DNA of 64,000 bases, taken from contig VGYX01000010.1 of assembly GCA_016872835.1 (NCBI GenBank), positions 47,025 through 111,024 of the forward strand. The letters are read 5' to 3'. A program made the translations under genes and the position numbers. The first letter of the stretch is position 1, and the number at the start of each line of letters is the position of its first letter. Origin of the DNA: Planctomycetota bacterium (GTDB lineage: Bacteria; Planctomycetota; Phycisphaerae; Phycisphaerales; SM1A02). Positions 42,879 to 51,477 of the stretch are shown in pieces. The notes under the pieces were generated by a model. The model made no database searches and was not told the origin of the DNA. It worked only from the letters and a program-made list of their open reading frames with translations.

Positions 42879-45746
42879 ATGCGATTCACTTCCCGTTCCT
42901 TCGTGATCGGCACCCTCGCAGTGTCGGCGATCGCCCTTGCTGGCAACGACATGCAGTCGCGCCCCGGTGGTGTCGGGCCCGGCCTTGGAAACGGTGCCGA
43001 TGGCGGCCAACTTCCGATCGAGGATCAGTTCGAGCAGACATTCCCGGGCGGCCAGCTCCTGAAGAATGGCACGCACCTCCGTCGCGTGTGGGGCCGACAG
43101 TTCTCCTGGGGCGCCACGCCGCACGAGAGCGCGGAAAAGTTCGTCAAGAAGTGGAGCTCACTCTGGGGCGTTCCCTTCTCACAGCTCTGCGAAGTCGGCG
43201 TGAACGCGAATGGTGATCACCTGACCCAAGTCGGCGGCGTCGAAGGCGCCGGCGACTTCACCATGGTCTCCTGGAGTCAGCAGGTCCGTGGCGTGCCCGT
43301 GTTCCGCGCAGGCGTTTGGGGCATGGTCGGCAACGAGGCCAACCATCCGCTCGTGCTCGCGGGCGGCACCCTGAAGGCGCTCGGCAACTTCCCGCAGACG
43401 ATCGCGGATCGTGATCTCTCCGCCTCCACGATCGATCCCGCAGTGTACGGCCGTGAGGCGCTGAACCAGTTCAACGCACCCCCCGAGGTGAACAGCCCGC
43501 GCTACGTCGTGTGGGCCGGCGTCGACGCGCAGACCGTCGAGCCGAAACTTGCTGTCGAGTTCACCGCCACGGGTGGGAGCGCGCTGGATTCAGTCAACTA
43601 CCAGAAGATGCTGTACGTGGTCGACGCCGACACCGGCGCCGTGCTGCATCAGGAGAGCCTGATCCTGCACGGAACGGCGCAGGCGCAGGTGAACGCGCTC
43701 GCGACGACCGGCATGAAGGCTGCCGCGTGCAACACCACGGCCGTCACGGGCCTGCCCTACGTGCGCGTGCTCTTCGGTTCGACCACCGTGTACGCCGATG
43801 CGACCGGCCGTGCGACATTCAATTACACCGGCACCGCCGCGCAGACGGTGAATCCGTCCACGCTCACTGGTCGCTACTTCACCGTGCAGGACAGCAGCGG
43901 CACAGCCGTGCAGTCCGTGAGCAGCCAGAGCGTGAACGACGGCGCGGTGGGCACCTTCCAGTACGCCAGCACCACCAGCCAGTACACACGCTCGCAGATC
44001 GACACCTACTACCACGCGAATCGGGTGCGTGATCACCTGCTGCGTTACAGCCCCGGATTCCCTGGCATCGGCGGCGGCCAGACGATGGTGATCAAGAACG
44101 GCGTGAGCGGCAACTGCAACGCGTTCTACGACGGCAACATCAACTTCTACCCCTCGGGCGGCGGCTGCAACAACACGGGCTTCGCCACGGTGGTGCACCA
44201 CGAGTACGGTCATCACATCGTGTCCTCGGCCGGCAGCGGTCAGCAGCAGTACGGCGAGGGTTTCAGCGACGTCATGGGCGTGCTTCTGAGCGACGAATCG
44301 CAGCTCGGTGTCGGTTTCTATTCGAGCACCTGCACAAGCGGTATTCGCAACGCGCAGAACACCTGCGTGGGCACCCAGACCGGCTCCACCTGCGGCACGG
44401 GGATCCACTCGTGGGGTCAGGTGCTCAGCGGCTGCTTCTGGGATCTGCGAAACCAGCTGATCGCAGCCTATCCCGGCGACACGCGCGGACGGCTTTCGAC
44501 CGATCCGGCCAACGGCGTGGCCGACTACCGCGACATCCTGTCGTATCTGGCCACGAACTCGGTGCTGGCGCACGCCGGCCAGTCCGACATCTGGACGGAC
44601 ATCACCGTGGACGTGCTCACGCTGGATGATGCTCCGAGCCAGGGCGGCAACAACAACATCGGTGACGGCTCGCCGAACTACGCCCGCATCGCGACCGCGT
44701 TCGGGAACCACGGCCTGACCGCACCCGCGCTGAGCCTGTTCACGATCACCTCGCCCGCGGCTCCCAGCACGATCGATCCGGCCGGCGGTGACACCATCGA
44801 CGTGGTGATTACACCGGTGACCGGCACGGCGCAGACCGGATCGCAGAAGCTGTTCGTGCGCACAGGTACCAGCGGCGCGTTCACCGGCACCGTGATGGCC
44901 AACGTGGGCGGCAACACCTGGCGGGGCACCTTCCCCGCCACCAGCTGCAACGCGACCGTGCAGTACTACTTCGAGGTCAAGAACATCTCTGGTACGGCGG
45001 TCAATGACCCGCCGACGGCGCCAGCCTCGGTGTTCACCACCAAGGCGATCACGCCCGGCGGCACCGTCACGGTTGTCTCGGAGGACTTCGCGACGACCGA
45101 TGGCGGCTTCGTGGTCACCGGCACGCCGTTCTCGGGCTTGGGCGGTTGGGAGTGGGCGGTCCCCAGTGGCCGCAGCTGCAACGCACCCAGCACCCCCAGC
45201 AAGTGCTTCATCACGGGCAAGCCGATCGCCACCGGCACCTGCAACGACTTGGATGGTGGCCCGACGATCCTGACCTCTCCCGTGTACGACCTGTCCGGAT
45301 CGGCGGCCGCCGAGGTCTCGTTCCAGACCTTTTACCTGGTCACCGGCACCGGCAACACGTCGGATCCGCTGGTGTGCAAGGTGTCCAACAACGGCGGAAG
45401 CAACTGGGTCACCATGCTCAGCCTGACCTCCTCGGGCAGCTGGACGACCCGAACGTTCAACATCGCGGACTACGTCGCGCTGACCTCGAACATGATGTTC
45501 CGCTTCGAGGCCGCGGACACCGGCACCGACAACACGCTGGTGTGCGGCATCGACAACTTCTCGATCAACACGATCTCCTGCGGCATCGAGGGTGACCTCG
45601 ACGGTGACGGCAATGTTGGTCCGTCCGACCTCGCCGTCCTGCTGCTGGACTTCGGTGTGTGCCCGGGCTGCGCCGCCGACCTTGACGGCAGCGGTGTAGT
45701 CGACGACGGCGATATCTCGCTCCTGCTCCTGCTATACACCTCCTGA
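42879..45746 (+). CDS. Secreted M36-like zinc metalloprotease with dockerin-like end (2)
   Basis: 955 residues, a tandem paralogue of the previous gene with the same order: signal peptide (MRFTSRSFVIGTLAVSAIALA), FTP-like propeptide (QQVRGVPVFRAGVWGM), HExxH in VVHHEYGHHIV near residue 440, third-ligand GEGFSDVMG, beta domain and terminal dockerin-like pair (GDLDGDGNVGPSD; ADLDGSGVVDDGD, joined by CPGCA). It lacks the Cys cluster of copy 1 but has CTSGIRNAQNTCVG and GSTCGTGIHSWG instead. A strong hairpin terminator follows. The 237-bp gap between the copies is AT-richer than the genes and probably holds its promoter. Confidence 0.82.
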   Translation: MRFTSRSFVIGTLAVSAIALAGNDMQSRPGGVGPGLGNGADGGQLPIEDQFEQTFPGGQLLKNGTHLRRVWGRQFSWGATPHESAEKFVKKWSSLWGVPFSQLCEVGVNANGDHLTQVGGVEGAGDFTMVSWSQQVRGVPVFRAGVWGMVGNEANHPLVLAGGTLKALGNFPQTIADRDLSASTIDPAVYGREALNQFNAPPEVNSPRYVVWAGVDAQTVEPKLAVEFTATGGSALDSVNYQKMLYVVDADTGAVLHQESLILHGTAQAQVNALATTGMKAAACNTTAVTGLPYVRVLFGSTTVYADATGRATFNYTGTAAQTVNPSTLTGRYFTVQDSSGTAVQSVSSQSVNDGAVGTFQYASTTSQYTRSQIDTYYHANRVRDHLLRYSPGFPGIGGGQTMVIKNGVSGNCNAFYDGNINFYPSGGGCNNTGFATVVHHEYGHHIVSSAGSGQQQYGEGFSDVMGVLLSDESQLGVGFYSSTCTSGIRNAQNTCVGTQTGSTCGTGIHSWGQVLSGCFWDLRNQLIAAYPGDTRGRLSTDPANGVADYRDILSYLATNSVLAHAGQSDIWTDITVDVLTLDDAPSQGGNNNIGDGSPNYARIATAFGNHGLTAPALSLFTITSPAAPSTIDPAGGDTIDVVITPVTGTAQTGSQKLFVRTGTSGAFTGTVMANVGGNTWRGTFPATSCNATVQYYFEVKNISGTAVNDPPTAPASVFTTKAITPGGTVTVVSEDFATTDGGFVVTGTPFSGLGGWEWAVPSGRSCNAPSTPSKCFITGKPIATGTCNDLDGGPTILTSPVYDLSGSAAAEVSFQTFYLVTGTGNTSDPLVCKVSNNGGSNWVTMLSLTSSGSWTTRTFNIADYVALTSNMMFRFEAADTGTDNTLVCGIDNFSINTISCGIEGDLDGDGNVGPSDLAVLLLDFGVCPGCAADLDGSGVVDDGDISLLLLLYTS

Positions 45747-45772
45747 GCGGGTCCGATTCCCGGAACGTATCC

Positions 45773-45802
45773 AGCGGGCGGCCTGTCGGCCGCCCGCTTT
45801 CC
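45773..45802 (+). terminator. Rho-independent terminator
   Basis: AGCGGGCGGCC/GGCCGCCCGCT, an 11-bp perfect stem with a 4-nt loop, followed by TTCC. It closes the second M36-like gene, 25 bp after its stop. Confidence 0.75.
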
Positions 45803-45867
45803 TTCAGTGGCATGGCGGCTTTCCAGGCATTCCGCTACACTTTCCGCCCCGGCGACTGGCCGGCTTG

Positions 45868-45951
45868 GCCCAGGTGGCGGAATTGGCAGACGCGCCAGCT
45901 TGAGGTGCTGGTGGGAGCAATCCCTTGGAGGTTCGAGTCCTCTTCTGGGCA
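45868..45951 (+). tRNA. tRNA-Leu (anticodon GAG)
   Basis: 84-nt class II tRNA. Acceptor stem GCCCAGG pairs with TCTGGGC with one G-T; the D arm contains GGCGGAATTGGCAGACGC; anticodon stem CCAGC/GCTGG encloses TTGAGGT, giving GAG; a long variable arm (TGGGAGCAATCCCTT) and a T arm with TTCGAGT follow. The discriminator is A and CCA is not encoded. A TACACT hexamer at 45836-45841 places the transcript start about 20 nt upstream. Confidence 0.95.
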
Positions 45952-45983
45952 TTTCGGTTCGCGGTGGAGGCCGCACGATCACG

Positions 45984-46700
45984 ATGACCGCCCTCTCCAT
46001 CCAGCAGGCGGAGCCGGGCGCAGCGACGCTGCGCATCAACGAGATCTTCCATTCCATCCAGGGCGAGGGCCTGCGTGCAGGCGAGCCCTGCTTCTTCATC
46101 CGCCTGTCTGGATGCCCGCTGCGCTGCACCTGGTGTGACACGGCCTACGCGTTCCGCGAGGGCGCCCCGCGCACGATCGAGAGCCTGGTGCAAGAGGCCC
46201 GCCGCGTCGGATGCCCGCTGGTGCAGGTCACCGGCGGCGAGCCCCTGGCGCAGAAGAGCTGCCTGACCCTCGTGCACGCCCTGTGCGACGCGGGCTTCAC
46301 CGTGACCATGGAGACCAGCGGTGCGCTCGACATCTCGCCCCTGGATCCACGATGCATCCGCATCATGGACCTGAAGTGCCCGGCAAGCGGCGAGTCACAC
46401 CGCAATCTCTGGAGCAACGTCGCACACCTGTGCCGCCGGGATGAGGTGAAGTTCGTGATCGCAGATCGCGGCGACTACGAGTGGGCGAAGGCCCGCATGA
46501 AGGAGCACGCGCTTGTGGATCGGGTAGCGGCCGTGCTGATGAGCGCGGCATGGGAGCAGCCAAGGGGTGCCGAGATCGCCGGTAGCGCGGGGCTTTCGGC
46601 GCGGGATCTGGCGGCCTGGATCCTGGCGGATGGGCTGCCGGTGCGCATGCAGACGCAGCTTCACAAGATCATCTGGGATCCTCAGACGCGCGGCGTCTGA
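45984..46700 (+). CDS. queE: 7-carboxy-7-deazaguanine synthase
   Basis: 238 residues. A radical SAM enzyme that contracts 6-carboxy-tetrahydropterin in the route to queuosine and 7-deazaguanine bases. The cluster motif CPLRCTWCDT (CxxxCxxC) and the glycine motif QVTGGEPLAQ are intact, and the start INEIFHSIQGEG matches QueE, as does the ending MQTQLHKIIWD. The track start at 45807 runs through the tRNA; ATG 45984 is used. No other que genes are nearby. It starts 32 bp after the tRNA and may depend on that promoter. Confidence 0.92.
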   Translation: MTALSIQQAEPGAATLRINEIFHSIQGEGLRAGEPCFFIRLSGCPLRCTWCDTAYAFREGAPRTIESLVQEARRVGCPLVQVTGGEPLAQKSCLTLVHALCDAGFTVTMETSGALDISPLDPRCIRIMDLKCPASGESHRNLWSNVAHLCRRDEVKFVIADRGDYEWAKARMKEHALVDRVAAVLMSAAWEQPRGAEIAGSAGLSARDLAAWILADGLPVRMQTQLHKIIWDPQTRGV

Positions 46701-46713
46701 TGCCCGGACCTGC

Positions 46714-47466
46714 TCAGTAGACCCAGCCTTCGACCCGTGCCTCGACCGGCGGCACCCACTGCAGCGGATCGGTCACCAGCAGGATCGCGTCGAGCAGGTC
46801 GCCCTCGGGATCCTGTTCCGCGCTCCGAGCCATCTCGGCCGCCAGAGTCAGCCGCTCGCGGCCCTGCAGCCGCTTCAGGAGGTCGGCACGCACGCGGCGC
46901 GGCGGATCACCCGCACCCTTGTAGCCGTGATCGGGCCATCCCTTCAGGCGAAGCACGCTCGCGGGGCAACCCTCGCACACGGTCACGCTGCCGCCCGCCG
47001 CCTGCACCGGCTCCACGCGCACACCGGCCTCGGCGAGCGGCCGCAACACTTCGGCGATCAGCGTCCACGTCTGCTTGAAGACACGCAGATTCATCGGCGC
47101 CATCGGTGTTCGAAAGGCCGTGTCACACACACGCTTGGGCTCGCGACGGTCCACGGTACGAACCTCGCCTCGCCACAATCGGGGCGATCCGAAGCCGGCG
47201 ACCCACGCGGCCATCGCGCTCCAGTCGGGCGTGACCTCGAAGCTTCGCAGCGTGTCGAGCGGCAGTCCCACCGGCGCGTCGATGCGCACGAGATGACGGC
47301 GCCCATCCTCGCGCATGGCGAGAATCCGGCGCACCAAGGCGCCACGATCGAATCGTCCGTCGAGTCGAACGGCGGCCTTCGGCACATCAAGATCACGCGA
47401 AACCATGCGTATCTTGGCCGCGCCGCCCGAGTCGGCCCCGGAGAAGTCCACCCCGTGAAGGATCAC
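46714..47466 (-). CDS. DUF429-like protein (predicted RNase H-fold)
   Basis: 250 residues from GTG 47466, right after the stop of the preceding gene; GTG 47505 is an in-frame alternative overlapping that gene. The order of acidic motifs resembles DUF429 predicted nucleases: ILHGVDFSGA, RIDAPVGLP, then a late CEGCPASVLRLKGW and LLDAILLV. Such proteins keep an RNase H-type fold, but their activity is not established. It is convergent with queE (13-bp gap). Family assignment is by motif style only. Confidence 0.6.
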   Translation of the reverse strand: MILHGVDFSGADSGGAAKIRMVSRDLDVPKAAVRLDGRFDRGALVRRILAMREDGRRHLVRIDAPVGLPLDTLRSFEVTPDWSAMAAWVAGFGSPRLWRGEVRTVDRREPKRVCDTAFRTPMAPMNLRVFKQTWTLIAEVLRPLAEAGVRVEPVQAAGGSVTVCEGCPASVLRLKGWPDHGYKGAGDPPRRVRADLLKRLQGRERLTLAAEMARSAEQDPEGDLLDAILLVTDPLQWVPPVEARVEGWVY

Positions 47467-47470
47467 GCGC

Positions 47471-47704
47471 TCAGTTCCGACCGCACTGGGAACCGGGCTT
47501 GCCACAGGGGCAGCAGCCCCCCATCGGGAGGCTCATGCCCGCGCCCTGTGACGCGGCACCACTGACGCCGAACACGCTGTGGCGACGCACGAAGGCACGG
47601 CCCTTGCCCGCGGGATCCTCGACGGGACTGTCCGCTTGGCTCATGGGACGGAGCAACTCGATGACCTCGCCATCAGCCTCGCAGATGTACTCGTAGATCG
47701 GCAT
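47471..47704 (-). CDS. FmdB-type small zinc-ribbon protein with incomplete first knuckle
   Basis: 77 residues. It opens MPIYEYICEADGEVIELLRPM like FmdB-family zinc ribbons, but the usual CxxCG at the first knuckle is only a single Cys (CEADG). The C-terminus provides a CCPCGKPGSQCG cluster instead. The middle is PVEDPAGKGRAFVRRHSVFGVSG. Unknown role, possibly a regulatory or metal-binding adaptor. The DUF429-like gene follows by 4 bp, so the two form a pair. Its start has TAGGAT 8 nt upstream. Confidence 0.75.
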   Translation of the reverse strand: MPIYEYICEADGEVIELLRPMSQADSPVEDPAGKGRAFVRRHSVFGVSGAASQGAGMSLPMGGCCPCGKPGSQCGRN

Positions 47705-47712
47705 GGGAAGGA

Positions 47713-47718
47713 ATCCTA
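47713..47718 (-). promoter_or_regulatory. TAGGAT -10-like element, zinc-ribbon gene
   Basis: Minus-strand TAGGAT ends 8 nt before ATG 47704. Confidence 0.4.
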
Positions 47719-47738
47719 GCCTGAGCGGCGCGGCTTGA

Positions 47739-48725
47739 TCAACGCGCACGCCTGGATCGCGGCGCTCCACCGCCGCCGTGGCGGCGATTCGCACGCGCCC
47801 CGCGGCCATCGTTCGCGCGGCGTGGCGCCGGGGATTGGGCGCCGCTCCGAGCGCCTCGAGGCGCGATGTCGAGCGTCTGCGTGGCACGCGCAGGCTTCGC
47901 CTCGCCACGCTCGTCGCGTCGGGCGCGCGCCGCCGCTGGACGGAACGCCGCCTCGCGAAGCTCGCGCAGTTCCGACGCGTTCAGCTCGCGCCACGCGCCC
48001 ACGCCCAGACCCCTCAGGCGCAGCGGCCCCATGGCCACGCGACGCAGGCGTCGGACGGGGTGGCCCAGACGCAGCATCATGCGACGGATCTGGCGATTGC
48101 GCCCCTCGCGCAGTTCCATCAGCAGCGTGGTCTTGGTGCTGTCGCGGCCGAGCAGCTTCAGCTTGCTACGGCTCGTACGCGTGCCGACCTCGTCCTTCTC
48201 CGGCAGGAAGACGCCCTCACTCAGCCGGCGCACGGCCTCGTCGTCCAAGCGACCGCTCACGGTGACCTCGTAGGTCTTGTGCACCTCGAAGCGAGGATGC
48301 GTGAGACGGTTGGCCAGCTCGCCGTCGTTGGTCAGCAGCAGCAGACCGCTGGAATCCATGTCCAGCCGGCCCACCGGGAAGATGCGCGCCTTCAGCGGGT
48401 GGTCCACGATGTCGATCGCGCGGCGGCGACCCTCGGGATCCTCATTCGTGCACACGATGCCCTTGGGCTTGAACAGCATGATGTACACGTGCTGCTCGTG
48501 GCGACGGATCGGGCGGCCATCCACCTCGATGCGATCATTCGCAGGATCGACCCACGCGGGCAGACCATCAAGCACGGTGCCGTTCACGCACACGCGGCCT
48601 TCCTCGACCATCTGCTCGCAGTCACGGCGACTCGCGACACCGGCGGCGGCGAGCACCTTCTGGATCCGCTCACCGCGACGATCGTCATTGAACGGATGGG
48701 ACGGACCGTGGCGGCGCCTGGGCAT
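47739..48725 (-). CDS. RsuA/RluB-family pseudouridine synthase
   Basis: 328 residues from ATG 48725. An S4 RNA-binding domain opens it (RIQKVLAAAGVASRRDCEQMVEEGRVCVNG), then the catalytic domain with GRLDMDSSGLLLLTNDGEL (catalytic Asp) and EGRNRQIRRM. It isomerises uridine in rRNA; RsuA (16S) or RluB (23S) specificity cannot be told by eye. The C-terminal ~70 residues are Arg/Ala-rich and disordered, as in RluB of several groups. Start and promoter face those of the yihY-like gene 36 bp away. Confidence 0.9.
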   Translation of the reverse strand: MPRRRHGPSHPFNDDRRGERIQKVLAAAGVASRRDCEQMVEEGRVCVNGTVLDGLPAWVDPANDRIEVDGRPIRRHEQHVYIMLFKPKGIVCTNEDPEGRRRAIDIVDHPLKARIFPVGRLDMDSSGLLLLTNDGELANRLTHPRFEVHKTYEVTVSGRLDDEAVRRLSEGVFLPEKDEVGTRTSRSKLKLLGRDSTKTTLLMELREGRNRQIRRMMLRLGHPVRRLRRVAMGPLRLRGLGVGAWRELNASELRELREAAFRPAAARARRDERGEAKPARATQTLDIAPRGARSGAQSPAPRRANDGRGARANRRHGGGGAPRSRRAR

Positions 48726-48731
48726 CGCGGG

Positions 48732-48737
48732 ATGGTA
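48732..48737 (-). promoter_or_regulatory. TACCAT -10-like element, pseudouridine synthase
   Basis: Minus-strand TACCAT ends 6 nt before ATG 48725. Confidence 0.45.
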
Positions 48738-48749
48738 CGGCCCCGCTCG

Positions 48750-48755
48750 TACACT
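48750..48755 (+). promoter_or_regulatory. TACACT -10-like element, YihY family gene
   Basis: TACACT ends 6 nt before ATG 48762, and 12 bp from the facing element at 48732-48737. Confidence 0.45.
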
Positions 48756-48761
48756 GCGCGC

Positions 48762-49694
48762 ATGCAGGAACACGCCTCGGCTTCGGTGGAATCCCGCGGT
48801 TGGCTCGGCCTTTCGCATCATCTGGGACTCCTGCGTCGGTGGATCGCCATGGACCGCGCCAGCCAGATGGCCAGCGCGCTGGCCTACCGCACGCTGCTGG
48901 GCCTGCTGCCGGTGCTCGTGGTGGCCACGCTGGTGTTCAAGGCGATCGCGGGCCCACGCTTCGGCCAGATGGTCGAGGATGCGCTGGCGGGACTTGGATT
49001 GAACAACATGCAGATGGCCTCGCCCAAGGGCGGCGCACCGATGGCCATGGGCGCATGGCTTCGCGGCGTCGTCGAGGACGCGAGCAACTTCGATCTCTCC
49101 GCGATCGGCTGGGTCGGTGCCGGCGCGCTCATTCTCAGCGCGGTGTGGGTGGTGGCGACCGTCGAGGACTGCTTCAACCAGATCTGCCGGACCGATCAGG
49201 GCCGCAGCTGGCCGCGCCGAGTGATCACGTACTGGTTCGCGCTCACGGCGGGCCCCCTGCTGCTGGCGATGGTTCCGCTGGTGAACGGCCTGGTGGAGCG
49301 CGCGGCGGAGAATCTGCCGCAGTGGTCATGGCTGCTCTCCACGCTACGCATCGGCTGGTCCACCTTCGTGCTTTGGTCGCTCATGTTCGCGGTATATGTC
49401 ACGGTGCCATCGAAGGCGCCGCGTCTGCGCGCCGCCGCGGTGGGCGCGCTCGCAAGCGCGATCGGTCTGGAGATCAGCCGAAGCTTCCTGCATTTCTATG
49501 TGACACGAACGCTCGGTCTGAGCCTGGTCTACGGCTCGCTGGGTCTGGTGCCCGTGTTCATGTTCTGGATGTACGTGATCTGGATGATCGTGCTGGTCGG
49601 ACTGCAGGTCGCGGTGCTGTGGGATGCGCTCGACAGCCGCGGTCTTTCGAACCTGCTCTCGTCCGGGGACGGCGAGGGCTCACGAACCGCCTGA
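48762..49694 (+). CDS. YihY/BrkB family inner-membrane protein
   Basis: 310 residues with about six hydrophobic segments: near residues 35-60 (ALAYRTLLGLLPVLVVATLVF), 115-140 (WVGAGALILSAVWVVATVE), 160-180, 200-220, 230-250 and 265-290 (VPVFMFWMYVIWMIVLVGLQ). The start QMASALAYRTLLGLLPVLV corresponds to the family's conserved first helix (AAAIAFYALLSLFPLLL). The function of this family is unknown; the old RNase BN name is discarded. It overlaps the convergent DUF1570 gene by 15 bp. Confidence 0.88.
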   Translation: MQEHASASVESRGWLGLSHHLGLLRRWIAMDRASQMASALAYRTLLGLLPVLVVATLVFKAIAGPRFGQMVEDALAGLGLNNMQMASPKGGAPMAMGAWLRGVVEDASNFDLSAIGWVGAGALILSAVWVVATVEDCFNQICRTDQGRSWPRRVITYWFALTAGPLLLAMVPLVNGLVERAAENLPQWSWLLSTLRIGWSTFVLWSLMFAVYVTVPSKAPRLRAAAVGALASAIGLEISRSFLHFYVTRTLGLSLVYGSLGLVPVFMFWMYVIWMIVLVGLQVAVLWDALDSRGLSNLLSSGDGEGSRTA

Positions 49695-50813
49695 TCGACG
49701 CACCGGCCGTCCGTCGCGGAAGTCGGCGAGCTTGCGGCCCCACGCGGTCTCGGCAAGACCCGGCTCGCGACGGATCTCCTCGCGCAGCCAGCAACGCTCC
49801 ACGGCGTCGATCGGGCCGAAGATCGACTCGAAGGTCTCCACGCGCTTCGTGGGAAGCGCGAACGCACCGGATCGAAGCACCTCGAGATATCTCGTGAACT
49901 CTCGCGTGCGATGGCGTGCCAGCCAGGTGGTGAAGGCCCACGACTGCGCATAGAAGTCGCGGATCGCGTCCTCCTCGCCGTCGGTCGGCATGCCCTCCGC
50001 TATCACGAGCGCCTGCAGCGGCACCAGTCGATCCTCGCGCATCGCCTCACGGAAGGTCTGCTGGCGACCGGAATTTTCGCTCTGGAAACCGAGATCTCGG
50101 TCGCTTGCGTTCTCCGCCTCGAAGGCCGTCGCGATGCCCTCGGCCAGCCACAGCGGATACGGGACACCGCGACGCTGCACGTCACAGTGGAAGAAGAGCT
50201 GGTGCGCGGCCTCGTGCGACACGGTGCCCAGAAAGCCTGCGCTCGCGGTGGCGGCGACGCGGCGTCGCTGCGCGTCAATCTCTCGCTGCACGCGCGCCAC
50301 CTGCCCATCGGCATCGAGAGGCTGGACACCCGCCGCCGCCGCCTCGCGTTGCACACGGAGATTCTGCGCCTGCAACTGTCCAAGCGTCTTCTGGACCTTC
50401 TCGTCGCTCAGGCCGTCGAACAGCACAAGCCGGTCCGCGCCCGGGTTGTAGTACCCGGCTGCCCAGGCCCGGTCCATCCCGTCGTTCGTGCGTGCAAAGA
50501 CGCTGTAATCGCCCTTCTCGCGAAACATGACGGCAACCAACTTGTGCTTCAGCGGCTCGGGACGAACCCCCAGCCGAAGGCAGTTCTGCTGGAAGGACCG
50601 GTAGGTGCTCTCCAGCAGGCCCGCGATCGACTGCGTGTTCTCCTTCGGTGCGTCGGACAGCAGCACAAAATGATCCGTCTCGGTGGGCTGCATGGTCGGT
50701 ACGAGCGGCCGCGTCGCCTCCAGAACCTCGCTCCGCGTGGCAAGCGCTGCGCCGGCTCCATCGGCCAGCGAGGGGCCCAACATCGCGACAAGGATCGGAA
50801 GCAGCGGTGACAT
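49680..50813 (-). CDS. DUF1570/peptidase MA-like exported zinc protease
   Basis: 377 residues from ATG 50813 (GTG 50816 also possible, and exactly 6 nt from a TAGGAT). A short signal peptide precedes a domain with FRQNCLRLG-like helices; the metal motif GTVSHEAAHQLFF near residue 215 is HExxH and PLWLAEGIATAFE supplies a downstream Glu, as in peptidase MA proteins. DUF1570 proteins are abundant in planctomycetes and uncharacterised. Divergent from nuoB. Confidence 0.78.
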   Translation of the reverse strand: MSPLLPILVAMLGPSLADGAGAALATRSEVLEATRPLVPTMQPTETDHFVLLSDAPKENTQSIAGLLESTYRSFQQNCLRLGVRPEPLKHKLVAVMFREKGDYSVFARTNDGMDRAWAAGYYNPGADRLVLFDGLSDEKVQKTLGQLQAQNLRVQREAAAAGVQPLDADGQVARVQREIDAQRRRVAATASAGFLGTVSHEAAHQLFFHCDVQRRGVPYPLWLAEGIATAFEAENASDRDLGFQSENSGRQQTFREAMREDRLVPLQALVIAEGMPTDGEEDAIRDFYAQSWAFTTWLARHRTREFTRYLEVLRSGAFALPTKRVETFESIFGPIDAVERCWLREEIRREPGLAETAWGRKLADFRDGRPVRRSGGS

Positions 50814-50822
50814 CACGCTTTC

Positions 50823-50828
50823 ATCCTA
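50823..50828 (-). promoter_or_regulatory. TAGGAT -10-like element, DUF1570 gene
   Basis: Minus-strand TAGGAT, then 6 nt to GTG 50816 or 9 nt to ATG 50813. Confidence 0.4.
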
Positions 50829-50893
50829 GTCCGGCCTCTATCCCGAGCATTTTGGCCTTCGGATGGGGACTCGCCCTGCCCGCCCGCCTGCCC

Positions 50894-50899
50894 TACCAT
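50894..50899 (+). promoter_or_regulatory. TACCAT -10-like element, nuoB
   Basis: TACCAT ends 8 nt before ATG 50908; no Shine-Dalgarno sequence follows. Confidence 0.45.
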
Positions 50900-50907
50900 A
50901 AGTTTCC

Positions 50908-51477
50908 ATGGGTCTTGAATCCGCTCTGCCCGTCGACAGCGTCCTGTCCACCCAGCTCAATCGGGTGGTCAACTGGGCGCGCCGCTCCAGTGTCTGGCCG
51001 ATGCCCTTCGCCACCGCCTGCTGCGGCATCGAATTGATGGCGACCGCCTGCAGCCGCTTCGATCTGGCCCGCTTCGGCGCCGAGGTCATGCGGTTCAGCC
51101 CTCGCCAGAGCGACCTTCTGATCGTGGCCGGACGCGTGAGCGTGAAGACGCTGCCCGTGCTTCAGCGCATCTACATGCAGATGGTGGAGCCCAAGTGGGT
51201 GATCAGCATGGGTGCGTGCGCCAGCACCGGCGGCGTGTTCGACACGTACGCGGTGGTGCAGGGCGTGGACCAGTTCATTCCGGTCGACATCTACGTGCCG
51301 GGCTGTCCGCCGCGGCCGGAGATGCTCATCGAAGGCATCATGGCGATCCAGCGGATCATCGACGCGGACAACATTCCGCGTGATCCGGAAGGCAAGCGCC
51401 TGCCCCTGAACATCGCCGTGGCGCCTAACTACGAACCGCGACCGATGCCGGTCCCAGTGACGGTGGGCGCCTCGTGA
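50908..51477 (+). CDS. nuoB: NADH-quinone oxidoreductase subunit B
   Basis: 189 residues. The complex I subunit that holds iron-sulfur cluster N2. All four Cys ligands are visible: the tandem pair in [20 protein letters not shown] and VPGCPPRPE. The length is within the family range, with a short Pro-rich tail. Unusually, no other nuo gene is in the window: it is followed by an M28 peptidase gene that overlaps its stop by 4 bp (GTGA). A peripheral-arm subunit is thus separated from the rest of complex I, unless it is a second copy. Confidence 0.93.
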   Translation: MGLESALPVDSVLSTQLNRVVNWARRSSVWPMPFATACCGIELMATACSRFDLARFGAEVMRFSPRQSDLLIVAGRVSVKTLPVLQRIYMQMVEPKWVISMGACASTGGVFDTYAVVQGVDQFIPVDIYVPGCPPRPEMLIEGIMAIQRIIDADNIPRDPEGKRLPLNIAVAPNYEPRPMPVPVTVGAS

